DNA from: Humulus lupulus
Lineage: Eukaryota > Streptophyta > Magnoliopsida > Rosales > Cannabaceae
Length of the DNA: 64,000 bases
Reading direction: 5' to 3'
Assembly (NCBI RefSeq): GCF_963169125.1
Contig: NC_084802.1
Location: 40,570,607-40,634,606 of the forward strand
Shown here: positions 23,654 through 35,669 of the stretch, piece after piece
How the letters are laid out: the number at the start of each line of letters is the position of its first letter
Position numbering within the stretch: position 1 is the first letter of the stretch
Notes under the pieces: model-generated
Told to the model about the DNA's origin: nothing
Seen by the model: only the letters and a program-made list of their open reading frames with translations
Databases searched by the model: none
Made by a program: the position numbers and the translations under genes

Positions 23654-25399
23654 TGATTAGAGGTGAAAAATGCACCTTTATTGATCTTAAATGTCAAAAT
23701 AAATTAAGTTTTGATTATTATTTTCATTTAATTAATATGATATATTTTATGAATGAAAATATTTGATTATAATTTAATTTATTGTTATTTTGTAGGAATT
23801 TAAGTTGCATTTTGGCATAAATAAAAAGAAAGAAGAAATAATTAAATAAAATTGAAGAAATGATGAAAAGTTGGTATTTTTGCAACTTGAAGCCCAAAAT
23901 AGGAATAGAATTCGGCCTAGGCCCGCCAGCCTCTTTGCACCCCAGCGCGCCACTTGGCGCGCGTCTCACCTGCCACCTGTCAGCGAGCACCCTTCAGCAA
24001 GCAGCCCAGTCTTAAATCCATCCAACGTAGCTTCAGCCATCTCCTTCAACGTAGCCTCCAAGCCCAATGCACCCCAACAAAGGCCCAACTCCCCAGCTGC
24101 CCAGTGCACCCCAACGAAGGCCCAACTCCCCAACTGCCCAGCACCCGGTCAACCAGCCTTCTCCCTTCAGCTCCACTTGCCTATGTGGCCTCCTCTGATT
24201 GGCTGGGATTGGTCAATGGCCCAGCTGCCACCAGCCACATTTGGGCCAACCTTTTATGCTCCTTGGGCCATGCAAATTGCCATTTTGAGTTTTAAAGCTC
24301 ATCTTTTTTTGGTGTTTTTGAAAAAGGGCATATTAACCATACACCAAAATAACTAGGTTAATATTTATAATAAGATTTGATTTTTCAAAATCATATTTTA
24401 TTATTAATATTTCAGATTTATTTTGTAAACCCCAAATTGTTGTTTAATTTCTTTTTAGTCATTTTCTCCCTCTATAAATAGGGACTCTTTCTTCATATTT
24501 TCTATGTAATTTTTAGGTAGCAAAACTCTACCAAATTTTAGTCTCATTTCTCATATTTTCTCTCTAGAATTTCATGAGAATGTCTAGCATAATAGGCTAA
24601 CCTTCTTAGGAAGGTTAGGATGATCCTATATGCACTATGACTTTGTTTGCTATTTTTGATTCCCCATGTGCTTAAAGTTTATATATTTGAGTGATTTATT
24701 TTCTTTCATCTATATTTCTTCTTGTTATCTATATTTATGTTTACTAATAGTATATAGATTTTGTCAAGCACTTTCTATGTATTATCAAATTAGTGAAAAT
24801 AATATAGATAATATCTTTATCATTTTCTCCATCTCATTCATATATATTACTTTTGCTAAAATCTATATATAATTAGTCATGCTCTTTCTATGTATTTTAT
24901 AAATAGTAAAAGTAATATTTGTGTTAGGTTTTATGTCCAATCTTTTATTGCATTATTGCCAATGGTATAATGTCATTTTTAGATTTCTCATAAGATTTAT
25001 CTCATCTTTCCATGGTAAAGAATAATAATCACTTGAATACATTTTTGTAAAATATATTTGTGCTTCAATGTTAAATCTTCCAAATGAATAGTTGGGATGT
25101 GAACTATCCATTTGTGTAATTTTTGTGAATCAAATATCCAAATAAATAAGTATGCATATTGGTGACTCTTGATCCTTCCTACTTGTTACCTATTGTTACA
25201 TCACACTTTAATCTATATTTTTTTCTAATCTTTAAATATAAAAAACAACAAAAATATCACTTGTTCTATTTTTCTCATATTATTTATCTCTTAAACTTTA
25301 TTTATTGATTAACTTTATTTATTTGCCTCCTTGTGGAATCGACCGCCCGATCTATACTACGACTACCGCTAAGTGGAAGTCACGTTTGGGCGTTAAACA
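23654..25399 (+). repeat. solo LTR nested in the CACTA element
   Basis: Starts TGATTAGAGGTG and ends GGGCGTTAAACA, flanked by ATCAA on both sides (23649-23653 and 25400-25404). Length 1746 bp. A TATA box (CTATAAATAGGG) lies near 24473-24484. The 3' part, CCTCCTTGTGGAATCGACC near 25325, is a style shared by several plant gypsy LTR ends. A GC-rich block at 23930-24290 contains a 37-bp tandem duplication. Confidence 0.82.
24068..24141. repeat. 37-bp tandem duplication
   Basis: Two adjacent copies (24068-24104, 24105-24141) differing at about two positions, starting TGCACCCCAAC and ending CTGCCCAG. They explain the Pro-rich open frames here; no gene is inferred. Confidence 0.85.
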
Positions 25400-25411
25400 A
25401 TCAATCATATA

Positions 25412-25450
<39 letters not shown>
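25412..25450. repeat. (CA)n(TA)n compound microsatellite
   Basis: About ten CA repeats followed by about nine TA repeats, just right of the nested solo LTR inside the CACTA element. Confidence 0.95.
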
Positions 25451-28400
25451 ACCTAACATATAAATAACAATCCAATCAACAATAAAAACACTATCTCTGC
25501 TAAATATATAAAATTCATAAATGAGTAAAATAGTTATGTGAAAAAGAGAAAATATCTCAACAACATTAACAATTTCATGATCTTTTCTAGCATATGAAGA
25601 CATCAAATCTATTGGTATCAAGTTTTGAGAAACATAAATAAAATATTATTAACACATATATACATACATAAATCAAAATAAATAATAAACACTTGACAAA
25701 TATTTCCAATTAACAAATTATATTTATAATTAATTTATAAATTTATCTAAACCCTAAAACTAACAATACAATTTTACACAAATAATAACTCATTAGAAAT
25801 TTATAATTAATCTATTTCCCAAAAATACAATTCCAAATGTCTTTACTTTAACCTAAATATAAACTTAATTATCTAAAATTAAAAGTTTATCTAAAATACA
25901 TGTACATATAATTTTACACTAAAAAAACTAATCATATTCATATAACATATTAATCAAATCACATTTACATATACATTTCAAAAAACTAATAACATTATAT
26001 ATACGAAAAAATAAAATTAAAACTAACCTCCAAGAGTTGTCCAAGTCCACAATAATCAAACCTCCAAGCCAAAACCAATATTTAAGAAGGAAAAAAAACA
26101 AAAAATAAATTTAAAATTCATCAATAATCTCTAATAAACCTAACATTTTCATAGAATAACATTAAAATTCATTAAATCCAAAATTAAAATTATGCATATC
26201 TTAGAAAACTCATAAAACACAAACACCATCCCTAAAATCCTCATAAACACCATCAACAATGGGGAAAACTCATCAAAATAGAAAGAAAAAATAATTAATA
26301 AAATAAATTAGAACTTATATATAGGCATAAGAGAACATATATGAGAAATCTGATAATAAAAACCAATTTTTTCTTTTTTACCTAAACTGAGTTGAGGAGT
26401 GCTAGAGGTGGAGAAAAATTGAGACCCTATGAAGCATTTAATGAGAAAATGAGAAAAGGGAAGATAAATGATCGGATTTTCTGGTATATACCCAAAACCA
26501 ACAGCGACGACATGTCGTCGTTGCAGGGCATAAAAATATCATCTTAATAGATAAAACACATAGTTTTACTAATGAAAATAACCTATAGCAACGACATGCT
26601 GTTGCTATAGAGAGTTTCCAAAATTCAAGTTCAAGTGCTAAATTCTTTTGGGGGAAAATTTTTCACCATTTTTATTGGACCTCTACAGCGACGACATGTT
26701 GTCACTCTAGGTTATTTGACAAAAAAAATATTAATAATAAATAATAAATAATTTGGGCGTTGTATACTCCCTCCGAAAAATTTAGAGACCTATAGCAACG
26801 ACATGTGTTGTCTATCGCCACTATAGAATATTTGAGAGAAAAAATAAAACATTAATAATAAATAATAAATAATTTAGGTGTTGTATATCCCCTCCAAAAA
26901 ATTTAGAGACATATAGCAACGATATGTCGTCTCTATAGGTCAAGATATTTTGAAGCAAAAGCGATGGGGTCTTGCGACGACATGTCCTCCTTGCAGGTCT
27001 TTAATAAAAAATAAAAAATAAAAAAAATTCAAATTTTGTGGTTTTATGTGTTCTATTACGACGACATCATTGTCGTCGCAATAGAAGTCATCATTATAGG
27101 GTCAATTTCTTGTAGTGTAAAATAGTCCACAACATATTAAAATATGGAATCATTAACGAATGGTAGCTAATACGATTCACTAAGCCTTTTGAATGCATGT
27201 GATCTAGATCTGGATCGCTGATATATACATACATCTTAGTGAATGTACTATATGTAATTAGATTATATAGGACTAGATTGATATGAATTAATTTCTTTAT
27301 TAACTTACTGTTTATCATAAAGACTTATTCATATCAATTAGACGATCATATGTAGACCAGCCTAAATTCTGAGTAATCATGAACTCTAATTCATGTCTAC
27401 AAGATCTTTTGAATCACTCGTTAAGGTTTGTTTGTAAAATAGGCTGGTGACTCTTGTTTTGAAGATTCAGTGACATGGGTGATTGGGAACTTGTTCTTAC
27501 AAGATTTGGAATCCAAGCTTTCCTAGCGGATCGTATATTGGTTCCCTTAAGGGCTAATTATGAAACTGAATGGTCATTTAACTCAAATTTATAATACAAT
27601 TATAAATTAACCGTTCACTAGTGAGTTAATGGTACTTAAGGAACAAGAGATAATTAGAAGGGTAAAACAATAATTTTGACCAACTTTAATTTCTGAACCA
27701 ATAATTGGAGGACATAACTACATGTGATTATATCAATAGACTATATGAGATAACTCTGTAAATATAATTATATAATTACTAAGAGTACAATTCTATATTT
27801 ATAGTGGAGTAATAATGGAATTAATAAGCAAGATTATTTAATAAAAGAGTTTAATTGATAATATATTTTATTGGAGCTTACAATTATAAATGCATGATCC
27901 TTAAGCCACCTCTGTACTACACAGCATAGGGTATGAACGTTTTATGACAAAAGGAATGAATAATTTACAAATGAATTAAATGTTTACATCAAATATATAA
28001 TTATAAGATATTATATGTAACTAATTAATTATATTAATTACTATGTTTTATTTGAAAAATACGTTATTTAAGTAAAATGAAATTAGTTTTAAATTAATTA
28101 ATATTGAGAGAATATATTTAATTTATAAAATTAGCTAATATTAGATTATTATAAGATAATAATTTAATTAGGTTTTGTAAAATAAAATAAATTTTGAATT
28201 AGTTAAAATTTATGAAAATTTGAAATAATTAATATATTAATTTATATGCATAGATATTTATTTTATTAAATAAGAAAATGCTATGTGACATCTTGGACTG
28301 GCACACACATAGCACCGCCATATCACTGCAGTGTTCAACTGTAATGGTACTTTTGTAATTAGTTGCAACTTCTATCATTTATTTATTATTTTTATTATTT

Positions 28401-28532
28401 ATTAAAATATTAATTAAATAAATAAAACTTAAACCTAATGAGATTACATCTAGACTATAGATAGATATTATTCTATGGCTCTTAAGAGTAGTAAGTCATT
28501 TATAGGAAAAGAAAATGATGCATTCCATTCTA

Positions 28533-29063
28533 TGTTAATATTTCTAACATATGAGCATTATAACATTATCAATTCCGAAATCAATAACAATAAATCATGC
28601 TCATGTAAGCTGCAAGATCAAACTTTATTTAAGGTTTTGAATTGAATATACAGAGATAAACATACGTGACATTGAGTCTCCAATGTTCATCTTTGAATCT
28701 CTCACAATCTACACAAACAAAATTAGAAAATCGCAATACAAGAGAGAACTTATGGAGAGCAACCCTTACCAAAACCACATGCTTATATTCACCCAACAAC
28801 ATATATGTTCTATATATATGTCTCGTATGCCTTCTTACCCTAATGGGTATATTGGGCCTATTGGGCTTATATTATTAGATATGGTGCAATATGGTTTAAT
28901 GAGCCAACCTATAGTCTTTAGGGTGCTACCATGTGCCTCAAATGCAATTAGATTAATATTAACCATCCCATTATGGTCTTTAACTATTCATATGCACTCT
29001 AGAAAATGATTGTGATAATGAAATTATGTTTGTAATTATATTAGTCCATATAAAATTCTAACA
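28533..29063 (-). repeat. 3' LTR of the copia element
   Basis: 531 bp; on the minus strand TGTTAGAATT to ATATTAACA. About 96 percent identical to the other LTR by eye. A small open frame on the opposite strand is present in both copies and is considered chance. Confidence 0.95.
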
Positions 29064-29076
29064 TTCTCCCACTTGG
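29064..29076 (-). other. polypurine tract of the copia element
   Basis: Minus strand CCAAGTGGGAGAA, directly upstream of the 3' LTR. It primes plus-strand synthesis. Confidence 0.85.
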
Positions 29077-29438
29077 ACAATATAATCAAACCACCATAAT
29101 ATTGTCCATCACTAAAAGACAGTCTAATAAATCATATATAATATCATATCGATAGGATACATATATTATTTATGATTCGATCTTGAAGACATTCAAATAC
29201 AATAACAATTATTAAACCAAACATGCATGTGGTACATTAATTTGAGACTATGCGCATTCGTCTCTTTTGTACCTATCACTTCGTCAAACACCAATATATA
29301 TATTCATATATATGACAACAATGATAAGAAATGATTTCAAATATCATTATGCATGTTTCATAAATACAAGTCATAAGCATTCCACACAAAGTACTAGCAT
29401 GTTCAATACATAAAATAGCTCCCACTGAACTCAGTAAT

Positions 29439-30143
29439 CTAGGCCCCTAGTAATCCAATACGGGTAATGTGTTTTGCAAACACACATATAAGTAAGCCTT
29501 TTGTAAGTGGATCTGCCAACATGCTAGCGGTAGGCGTGTACTCAATGGTAATGAGGGATTCAGCAACTTTCTCTTTAACGAAATAGTACTTAATATCAAT
29601 ATGCTTTGAGCGAGAAGTACTTCGAGTGTTCTTAGAGAAAGCTACAGTTGTAGAATTGTCACAGTACAATTTCAGCGGCCTCGAAATGGAGTCTACAACA
29701 CCCAATGCTGAAATGAAATTCCGCAACCATATTGCTTGACAAGTAGCCTCATAACATGCCATGTACTCTGCCTCCATCGTAGAGGAAGCTGTGAGAGTCT
29801 GCTTGACACTTTTCCACGAAACAGCTCCTCCAGCCATCATATAGATGTAGCCTGAAGTGGACTTTTTATCATCTACGCATCCTGCATAATCGGCATCACT
29901 GAACCCAACTATATCAAGAGTGTCAGCTCGCCGATAAGTCAACATATGATCCTTGGTACCCTGAAGATACCTCATGACCTTCTTAGCCGCTTTCCAGTGA
30001 CTAAGTCCAGGATCACTCAAGTATCTACCCAACACACCAACAACAAAAGCAATATCTGGGCGTGTGCATACTTGAGCATACATCAAGCTGCCTACAAGCG
30101 ACGCATAAGGAATAATCTTCATTCCATCTCTCTCTTTATCATT
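29439..30143 (-). pseudogene. pol: copia RNase H, after an in-frame stop
   Basis: Same frame as the upstream integrase-RT stretch, separated by one stop. It shows IPYASLVGSLMYAQVCTRPD, then the RNase H acidic residues in GFSDADYAGC, TMEAEYMACYEA and LYCDNSTTVAFS, and HIDIKYYFVKEK. It ends at the normal place before the polypurine tract. Confidence 0.92.
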
Positions 30144-32381
30144 TTATGGACATTGGGCCTTTGAGAACTTATCACCCTTCACTATCAGTGCCTTCCTAGG
30201 AGAACAAGAAAGCATATTGAATCCTTTTAAGATCCTATCAATGTAAGTCTTTTGAGATAAACGAAGAATACCATTAGCCCTATCTCGAAGAATCTGAATC
30301 CCGAGCACATAAGAGGCCTCACCAAGATCCTTCATGTCAAAGTAGCTAAACAATAGTTGTTTTGTCTCAAATAATAAGTCAGAATTATTGGATGCAAGTA
30401 GAATGTCATCCACATACAATACTAGAAAAATGAAGCTGCTCCCACTGACCTTCATGTATATACATTGATCCACTACATTCTCCTTGAAGCCATTTGCGGT
30501 GACAATCATATCAAACTTGAGATACCACTGCCTTGATGCTTGCTTAAGCCCATAGATAGACTTTTTGAGCTTGCACACCATGTGTTCCTTCCCATACATC
30601 TCAAAACCAACAGGTTGTGTCATGTAAACATCTTCAAATAGATCTCCATTCAAGAAAGCGGTCCTTACATCCATTTGCTTGAGTTCTAAATCAAAATGAG
30701 CCACTATAGCCATAATGATTCGCAATGACTCTTTGGTAGAAACAGGTGAAAAGGTTTCTTTGAAATCAATTCCTTCTCTCTGGCTATAACCTTTAGCCAC
30801 AAGCCTAGCCTTATACCTTTCCACCTGGCCATTCGAGTCACGTTTAATCTTATACACCCATTTACATCCAATGGGCCTGCAACCTTTTGGCAATTCAACC
30901 AACTCCAAAACTTCATTTTGTGACATAGAATTCAACTCATCTTTCATTGCATCCATCCACAACACAGATTGAGACCTATTCATAGCTTCTTGATAGGTAA
31001 CTGGCTCAAAAGTGTCTCCCACATCAAACTCATGTTCCTGTAAATAGACAAGGTAATCTTTAGGAATAGCAGACCTGCGGGTTCTCTGTGATCTTCTCAC
31101 CATAGCTTCATCATCCCCAATACCAAGATTTTCACCTTGTTCTTGATTTTGAGGTTCATCACGAGTTTCTACCGGAATCTGTTCAATCACAGGGTCATCA
31201 ATAGGAGCGGAAGCGACAGGTACAGGGACAAAAATGCGTTCTTCCCTGAAAACAATTTCTCTTGACCCTTGACTTGAACCAAATTCATCCTCAAAATAGA
31301 TAGCACTATCTGATTCTATAACCCTGGTGGTGTGAGATGGGCAATAAAATCTGGAACCCCTTGATCCAATGCTGTAGCCCACAAAATAGCCACTAATGGT
31401 CTTCGGATCAAGTTTCTTAGACTGTGGATTATAGGGCCTCACTTCTGCTTTGCAACCCCAAACATGAAAATGACGCAAGCTTGGTTTCTTACTTGACCAT
31501 AGCTCATAAGGCGTCTTTGGGACAGACTTGTTGGGCACTTGATTTAAGATATAAGCTGCAGTCTTTAATGCCTCACCCCATAAAAACTCTGGCAAACTAG
31601 AATGAATCAACATACACCGCACCATGTCAAGAAGAGTGCGATTTCTCCTTTCAGCAATTCCATTTTGTTGGGGTGTTCCTGGCATTGTATATCTTGCATC
31701 AATGCCACATTCCTGTAAGTACCTAGCGAAAGGCCCGGGGTTCCTTCCACTTTCATCATAACGTCCATAATACTCTCCACCTCTATCAGAATTAACTGCC
31801 TTGATCTTCTTCCCCTTTTGAAGCTCAACTTTTGTCTTACAAATCTTAAACGCATCTAAAGATTCAGATTTTTCACGAATGAGCTCAACATGGCCATACC
31901 GGGAAAAGTCATCAATGCAGGTGATAAAGTATTTATAACCACCCATAGCAGGCGGAACAAAAGACCCACAAATATTAGTATGGATCAACTCCAACAATCG
32001 TGTGCACCTATCTGTTTTACTTTTTCTAACCTTGGCCGTTAACTTTCCTTTAATACAATCAACACAGGTAGTAAAATCTGAAAAATCTAGATCTTGAAGA
32101 ACCCCATCTTTCACCAACATTTGCATTCTATCTTTAGAGATATGGCCTAAATGTTTGTGCCACAACATAGAAGATTTTAAATCTAACCTTGCACGTTTAG
32201 AACCAACAACAGTATTAAGAGAAGTAGAAACAATAGGAGTAACATCATGCAAAAAAAGTTTGTATAAGTTTCCATATAAAATTCCATTGCCAACCAAAAG
32301 ATAGTCACGATACAAATTAAGTTTTCTAGTTCCAAAATGAAGACTATAACCCAGTCTATCCAGAATAGATACATAAATCAA
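30144..32381 (-). pseudogene. pol: copia integrase and reverse transcriptase
   Basis: 745 codons. The GAG-pre-integrase HHCC finger is clear ([10 protein letters not shown] and CVDCIKGK). The integrase core keeps its second Asp ([10 protein letters not shown]) and the Glu ([11 protein letters not shown]), but the first catalytic Asp reads Asn (IHTNICGSF, near 31990), so integration is predicted dead. Reverse transcriptase is well kept: [23 protein letters not shown] and the YVDD box ([10 protein letters not shown], near 30410). It ends at TAA 30144-30146, and the same frame continues as RNase H after seven codons, so this is a single nonsense change. Confidence 0.93.
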
Positions 32382-33418
32382 ATTCCTCCTAATACAGGGA
32401 TGTAAGCAACATCCTGTAATTCCAAGAAGTGTTCTGTATTCAATTGTAATCTGACTGTCCCCAAAAATTCAACTTTGACTTTTGTATCGTCTCCCATGTA
32501 CACATGCTGCTCCAAACTACTCAGTCTTCTTCGACTTGTCACTACCTGCAAGGAATTTGTAACATGAATTGTGGCTCCAGTATCTAACCACCAAGAATTT
32601 GAGGGCACATCAATAATATTAGACTCTAAACAAACCATCACATGATAATTACCTTTCTTTTCTACGTGAGCTTTGAGCTTTCGACAATCAGCTTTCTTGT
32701 GCCCAAAGTTTTGACAAAAGTTGCATTTTCCCTTGAAAAACTCATTCTTATGACTAGTAGAAGATGAGACTGACTGTCCACTCCCTTTAGAACTAACTGT
32801 TTTCTTCTTATGATGCTTTTGGTCACTAGAGTTACTAGGAGTGAACTTTCTCTTGTGAGAATTATTGGGATTTGTCACCATGGAGATACTTCTTGCCCTT
32901 CCCTTTCTCATGTCCTCCTCTTCCATGGCAAGAATAGTAGACATCTCCCCAACAGTCCATTGTTCCTTCTGAGCATTGTAGCTCGATCTGATTGAATCAA
33001 ACTGAGATGGAATGTTCTCCATCACCAACCATACCATGTAATCCTCACCAAGGTCCATATCTATGGCCTTAAGTTTATGATAGTGGCCCATGAGCTTGTC
33101 AATGTGAGCCCTAATGTCACCTGAACCATCATAAATAGTGTGATGTAGCCTATTCAAGTGTTCATTCTTCTCATTCTTTGAGAATTTCTTATACTTTTCC
33201 TTAATGGCAGTAAGAAAATCCTTTGCATTTTCAGACTTGGGAATACTATCACGAATGGATTCGTCCATGTGAAATCTCATAAGCATCAAGCAACAACGAT
33301 TGGAGTGTTCCCAGTCCTCATAAAATTTCTTATCCTTCTCAGTAGCATCATCAGCAGGCTTAGATGGTTCATCAATTCTCAAGGCCAAGTCCATTTTCAT
33401 GAAGATCAAGTTCATCAT
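32378..33418 (-). pseudogene. gag: copia gag and protease
   Basis: A 346-codon frame beginning MMNLIFMKMDLALRI; the first residues may be missing because related gags start further upstream. A UBN2-type gag region (about residues 25-170) is followed by a basic Lys/Ser/His-rich linker, an intact CCHC knuckle (CNFCQNFGHKKADC, about residue 235) and the protease active site WWLDTGATIHV (about residue 280), also intact. The frame leaves the polyprotein near 32390 by a one-base shift: the conserved RRN-L-I wording continues in another frame, where the pol stretch begins. Confidence 0.9.
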
Positions 33419-34697
33419 GATATTTTCAATCCACTACTTGTGGTTGGTTGCATTCAGCGTCAAGACGATAGGAGATCTAGGAATGCTTAAAGCTAACATT
33501 GAAAAACAAGAGCAATAACTATTAAATGCATGTTACAACATGTTCATGACATTTGTGCTCTTTTCTCACAAATTAATGATTGCTCAAAAATAACAAATGA
33601 TCATTGTATATGCTAGAGTTCTTAAAACAAACAAAAGATAGAACTCATTCACAGGTAAGAAGAATCTATTGAACATTATAACCAAATACATGATAATTTA
33701 CTATCGAGAGAATAGAAAAATTGTGGTTCATAATTGTTAATAGATTTTCTTCACCATATTAAGCATCCTTACCAAATAATTTTAATCGATAGGATAATTA
33801 ATTACTTATATGGATCTTAATATAATTTTAGAGGAAAAAGCAAAATTTAAATAAATAAATATTTAAATGTTCCTCATAACCAAATAGTTTATCTTGCTTA
33901 ATCTTACGATAGGCAAGAAAATAAATATTCACTATTGCCATTGAAAACATGTTCATGCCACAAAATAAATAAACACAAATACAATTATGAAATTAATTTT
34001 ATTGATTAATCTTGTGCATAAACATATAAATATGTTAGGGTGTGAAAATTGGAGTGAAATGGAGAAAAATGGTCCAAAATGGACCTCCCACGTGTCCCCA
34101 CGCACCAAGAAAAAAAATATGTTTTTTTTTTTAATCCAAAAACGACATGTAGTTATTTTTTTATCCCAAAAACGACATGTCATTTTTATGAAAACGACAG
34201 GACAAATATGCTGAAAAACGACGTGTCGTTTTTTAATACCTATAAAACGACATGTCATTTTTTGCCTGACAGAGGCAAAACGACGTGTTGTTTTTGTTGT
34301 CCCTGTCCTTGAAAATCAGATCTACGGGTCTAGTTTCGACCCGGTTTCGATCTGGGTGGTTCTTGGCCATTTTAGGCCGATTTCAAGCGCCTTTTGTGGG
34401 GTTTTCATCCATTCATTGTCACCCATCATCCCATCTCTTCCTATTACTCATTTATTCCCAACAAAAGATGAAAAAACCCATAAATCTGAAATGGGTTTCT
34501 CCATTGTCAAGCTTTAAAAAAAAGCTTGATATTTTCAGAAATAAAATGCCAAAAAACAAGTTGAAAACCAGTATTCATTATCAAATCTAATTACCCAAAG
34601 TAACATAGCATTATTTCGAAATTAATACACCAAAAAAATTAGATTTTGAGAAAAATGAGTTTATGTCTTAAATCAATCCCTAAAATCAAATAACCTG
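33419..34697 (-). other. copia leader, no further gene
   Basis: Untranslated leader between primer site and gag. Apart from the palindrome array no structure was recognised. Confidence 0.6.
34141..34295. repeat. palindromic ACGAC/GTCGT array in the copia leader
   Basis: Six ACGAC cores start at about 34142, 34172, 34194, 34218, 34248 and 34280. Most are completed to near-palindromes such as AAAACGACRTGTCGTTTT. They lie between the primer site and gag. The same core makes up the subterminal repeats of the CACTA element at 22934-27117. Confidence 0.8.
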
Positions 34698-34710
34698 TCT
34701 CTGATACCAA
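34698..34710 (-). other. primer-binding site of the copia element
   Basis: Minus strand TTGGTATCAGAGA, complementary to initiator tRNA-Met, one base from the LTR end. Confidence 0.85.
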
Positions 34711-34711
34711 T

Positions 34712-35241
34712 TGTTAATATTTCTAACATATGAGCATTATAACATTATCAATTATGAAATCAATAACAATAAACCATGCTCATGTAAGCTGCAAGATCAA
34801 ACTTTATTTAGAGTATTGAATTGAATATATATAGATAAACATACCTGACATTGAGTCTCCAATGTTCATCTTTGAATCTCTCACAATCTACATAAACAAA
34901 ATTAGAAAATCGCAATACAAGAGAGAACTTATGGAGAGCAACCCTTACCAAAACCACATGCTTATATTCACCCAACAACATATATGTTCTATATATATGT
35001 CTCGTATGCCTTCTTACCTTAAGGGGTATATTGGGCCTATTGGGCTTATATTATTAGATATGGTGCACTATGGTTTAATGGGCCAACCTATAGTCTTTAG
35101 GGTGCTACTATGTGCCTCAAATGCAATTAGATTAATATTAACCATCCCATTATGGTCTTTAACTATTCATAGGCACTCTAGAAAATGATTGTGTAATGGA
35201 ATTATGTTTGTAATTATATTAGTCCATATAAAAGTCTAACA
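34712..35241 (-). repeat. 5' LTR of the copia element
   Basis: 530 bp, same ends as the 3' LTR. Differences from it include a one-base indel near the right end and scattered substitutions. Confidence 0.95.
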
Positions 35242-35669
35242 TTCTATTCTCGAAAGTCTCACAAAAGAGTCTTTCTCCAAGTCTCTAGATCTCATGTGTT
35301 GAGTACATACAGAGATAGAAAATTGTCTTATACATTCTACGTGCCTACACACGTCCTAGTGTGTTTGAAGATTAGCTTGGAAGATCGTGGTGTGAATCTC
35401 ACAGTCTATTGCATGGATTGGATATTTGTTATTTATTATTAAAAGATAGCGATGACACTTGATAGACTTCAAGAGGTATAAATCTTACTTTAAATGTCAT
35501 TAGATTTAATGTATAGTTATATAATGGATCCTTGTGAAAAATGGTTTGTTATAAAAATATTTTTGGGGCCTGTGGTCTAATTTAATTTTCTTTAAAACAC
35601 TTGTGTTGTGCATCTAATGTCCTCTTTTTACCAACACAAAAAACAAATAAAAGAACCAATACGAATCAT

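Larger units (their letters stand above)
22934..27117. mobile_element. non-autonomous CACTA element with palindromic subterminal repeats
   Basis: Left terminus CATTACAGGAAAAC and right terminus TTTCTTGTAGTG (inverted CACTACAAGAAA), flanked by the 3-bp duplication TAA (22931-22933 and 27118-27120), which is the CACTA signature. Each arm (22960-23310 and 26500-27117) has seven or eight copies of a palindromic GACGACATGTCGTC-type repeat, the usual place for transposase binding. No transposase frame is present. A solo LTR is nested inside at 23654-25399; without it the element is about 2.4 kb. Confidence 0.85.
28533..35241 (-). mobile_element. complete Ty1/copia retrotransposon
   Basis: 6709 bp with two LTRs, a primer-binding site, gag, protease, integrase, reverse transcriptase, RNase H and a polypurine tract, in copia order on the minus strand. 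Flanked by TTCTA on both sides (28528-28532 and 35242-35246). The LTRs differ at about 18-20 of 530 positions by eye, so the insertion is fairly young. Only one frameshift, one in-frame stop and one visible catalytic change break the polyprotein. The lineage was not determined. Confidence 0.95.
22746..35637 (+). repeat. probable Angela-like copia LTR, interrupted twice
   Basis: Starts TGTTAGGCATAATGCCCTAA at 22746, a start remembered from dicot Angela-type LTRs, and probably ends TTTTTACCAACA near 35637. Its pieces are 22746-22933, 27118-28532 and 35242-35637, about 2 kb in total once the CACTA element and the copia element are removed; both insertions have clean target duplications, which shows the pieces were once contiguous. 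A matching 5-bp duplication for this LTR was not found (CAACG left, CAAAA right), so the right edge is uncertain. Confidence 0.5.

Noticed and set aside
23871..24356. 161-codon frame with Pro/Ala-rich sequence
   Set aside because: Lies in the nested solo LTR and results from a 37-bp duplication in GC-rich DNA.
28683..29009. 108-codon open frame, repeated at 34862-35188
   Set aside because: Both lie in the two LTRs of one copia element, on the strand opposite to its genes. They are similar because the LTRs are, not because a protein is conserved.
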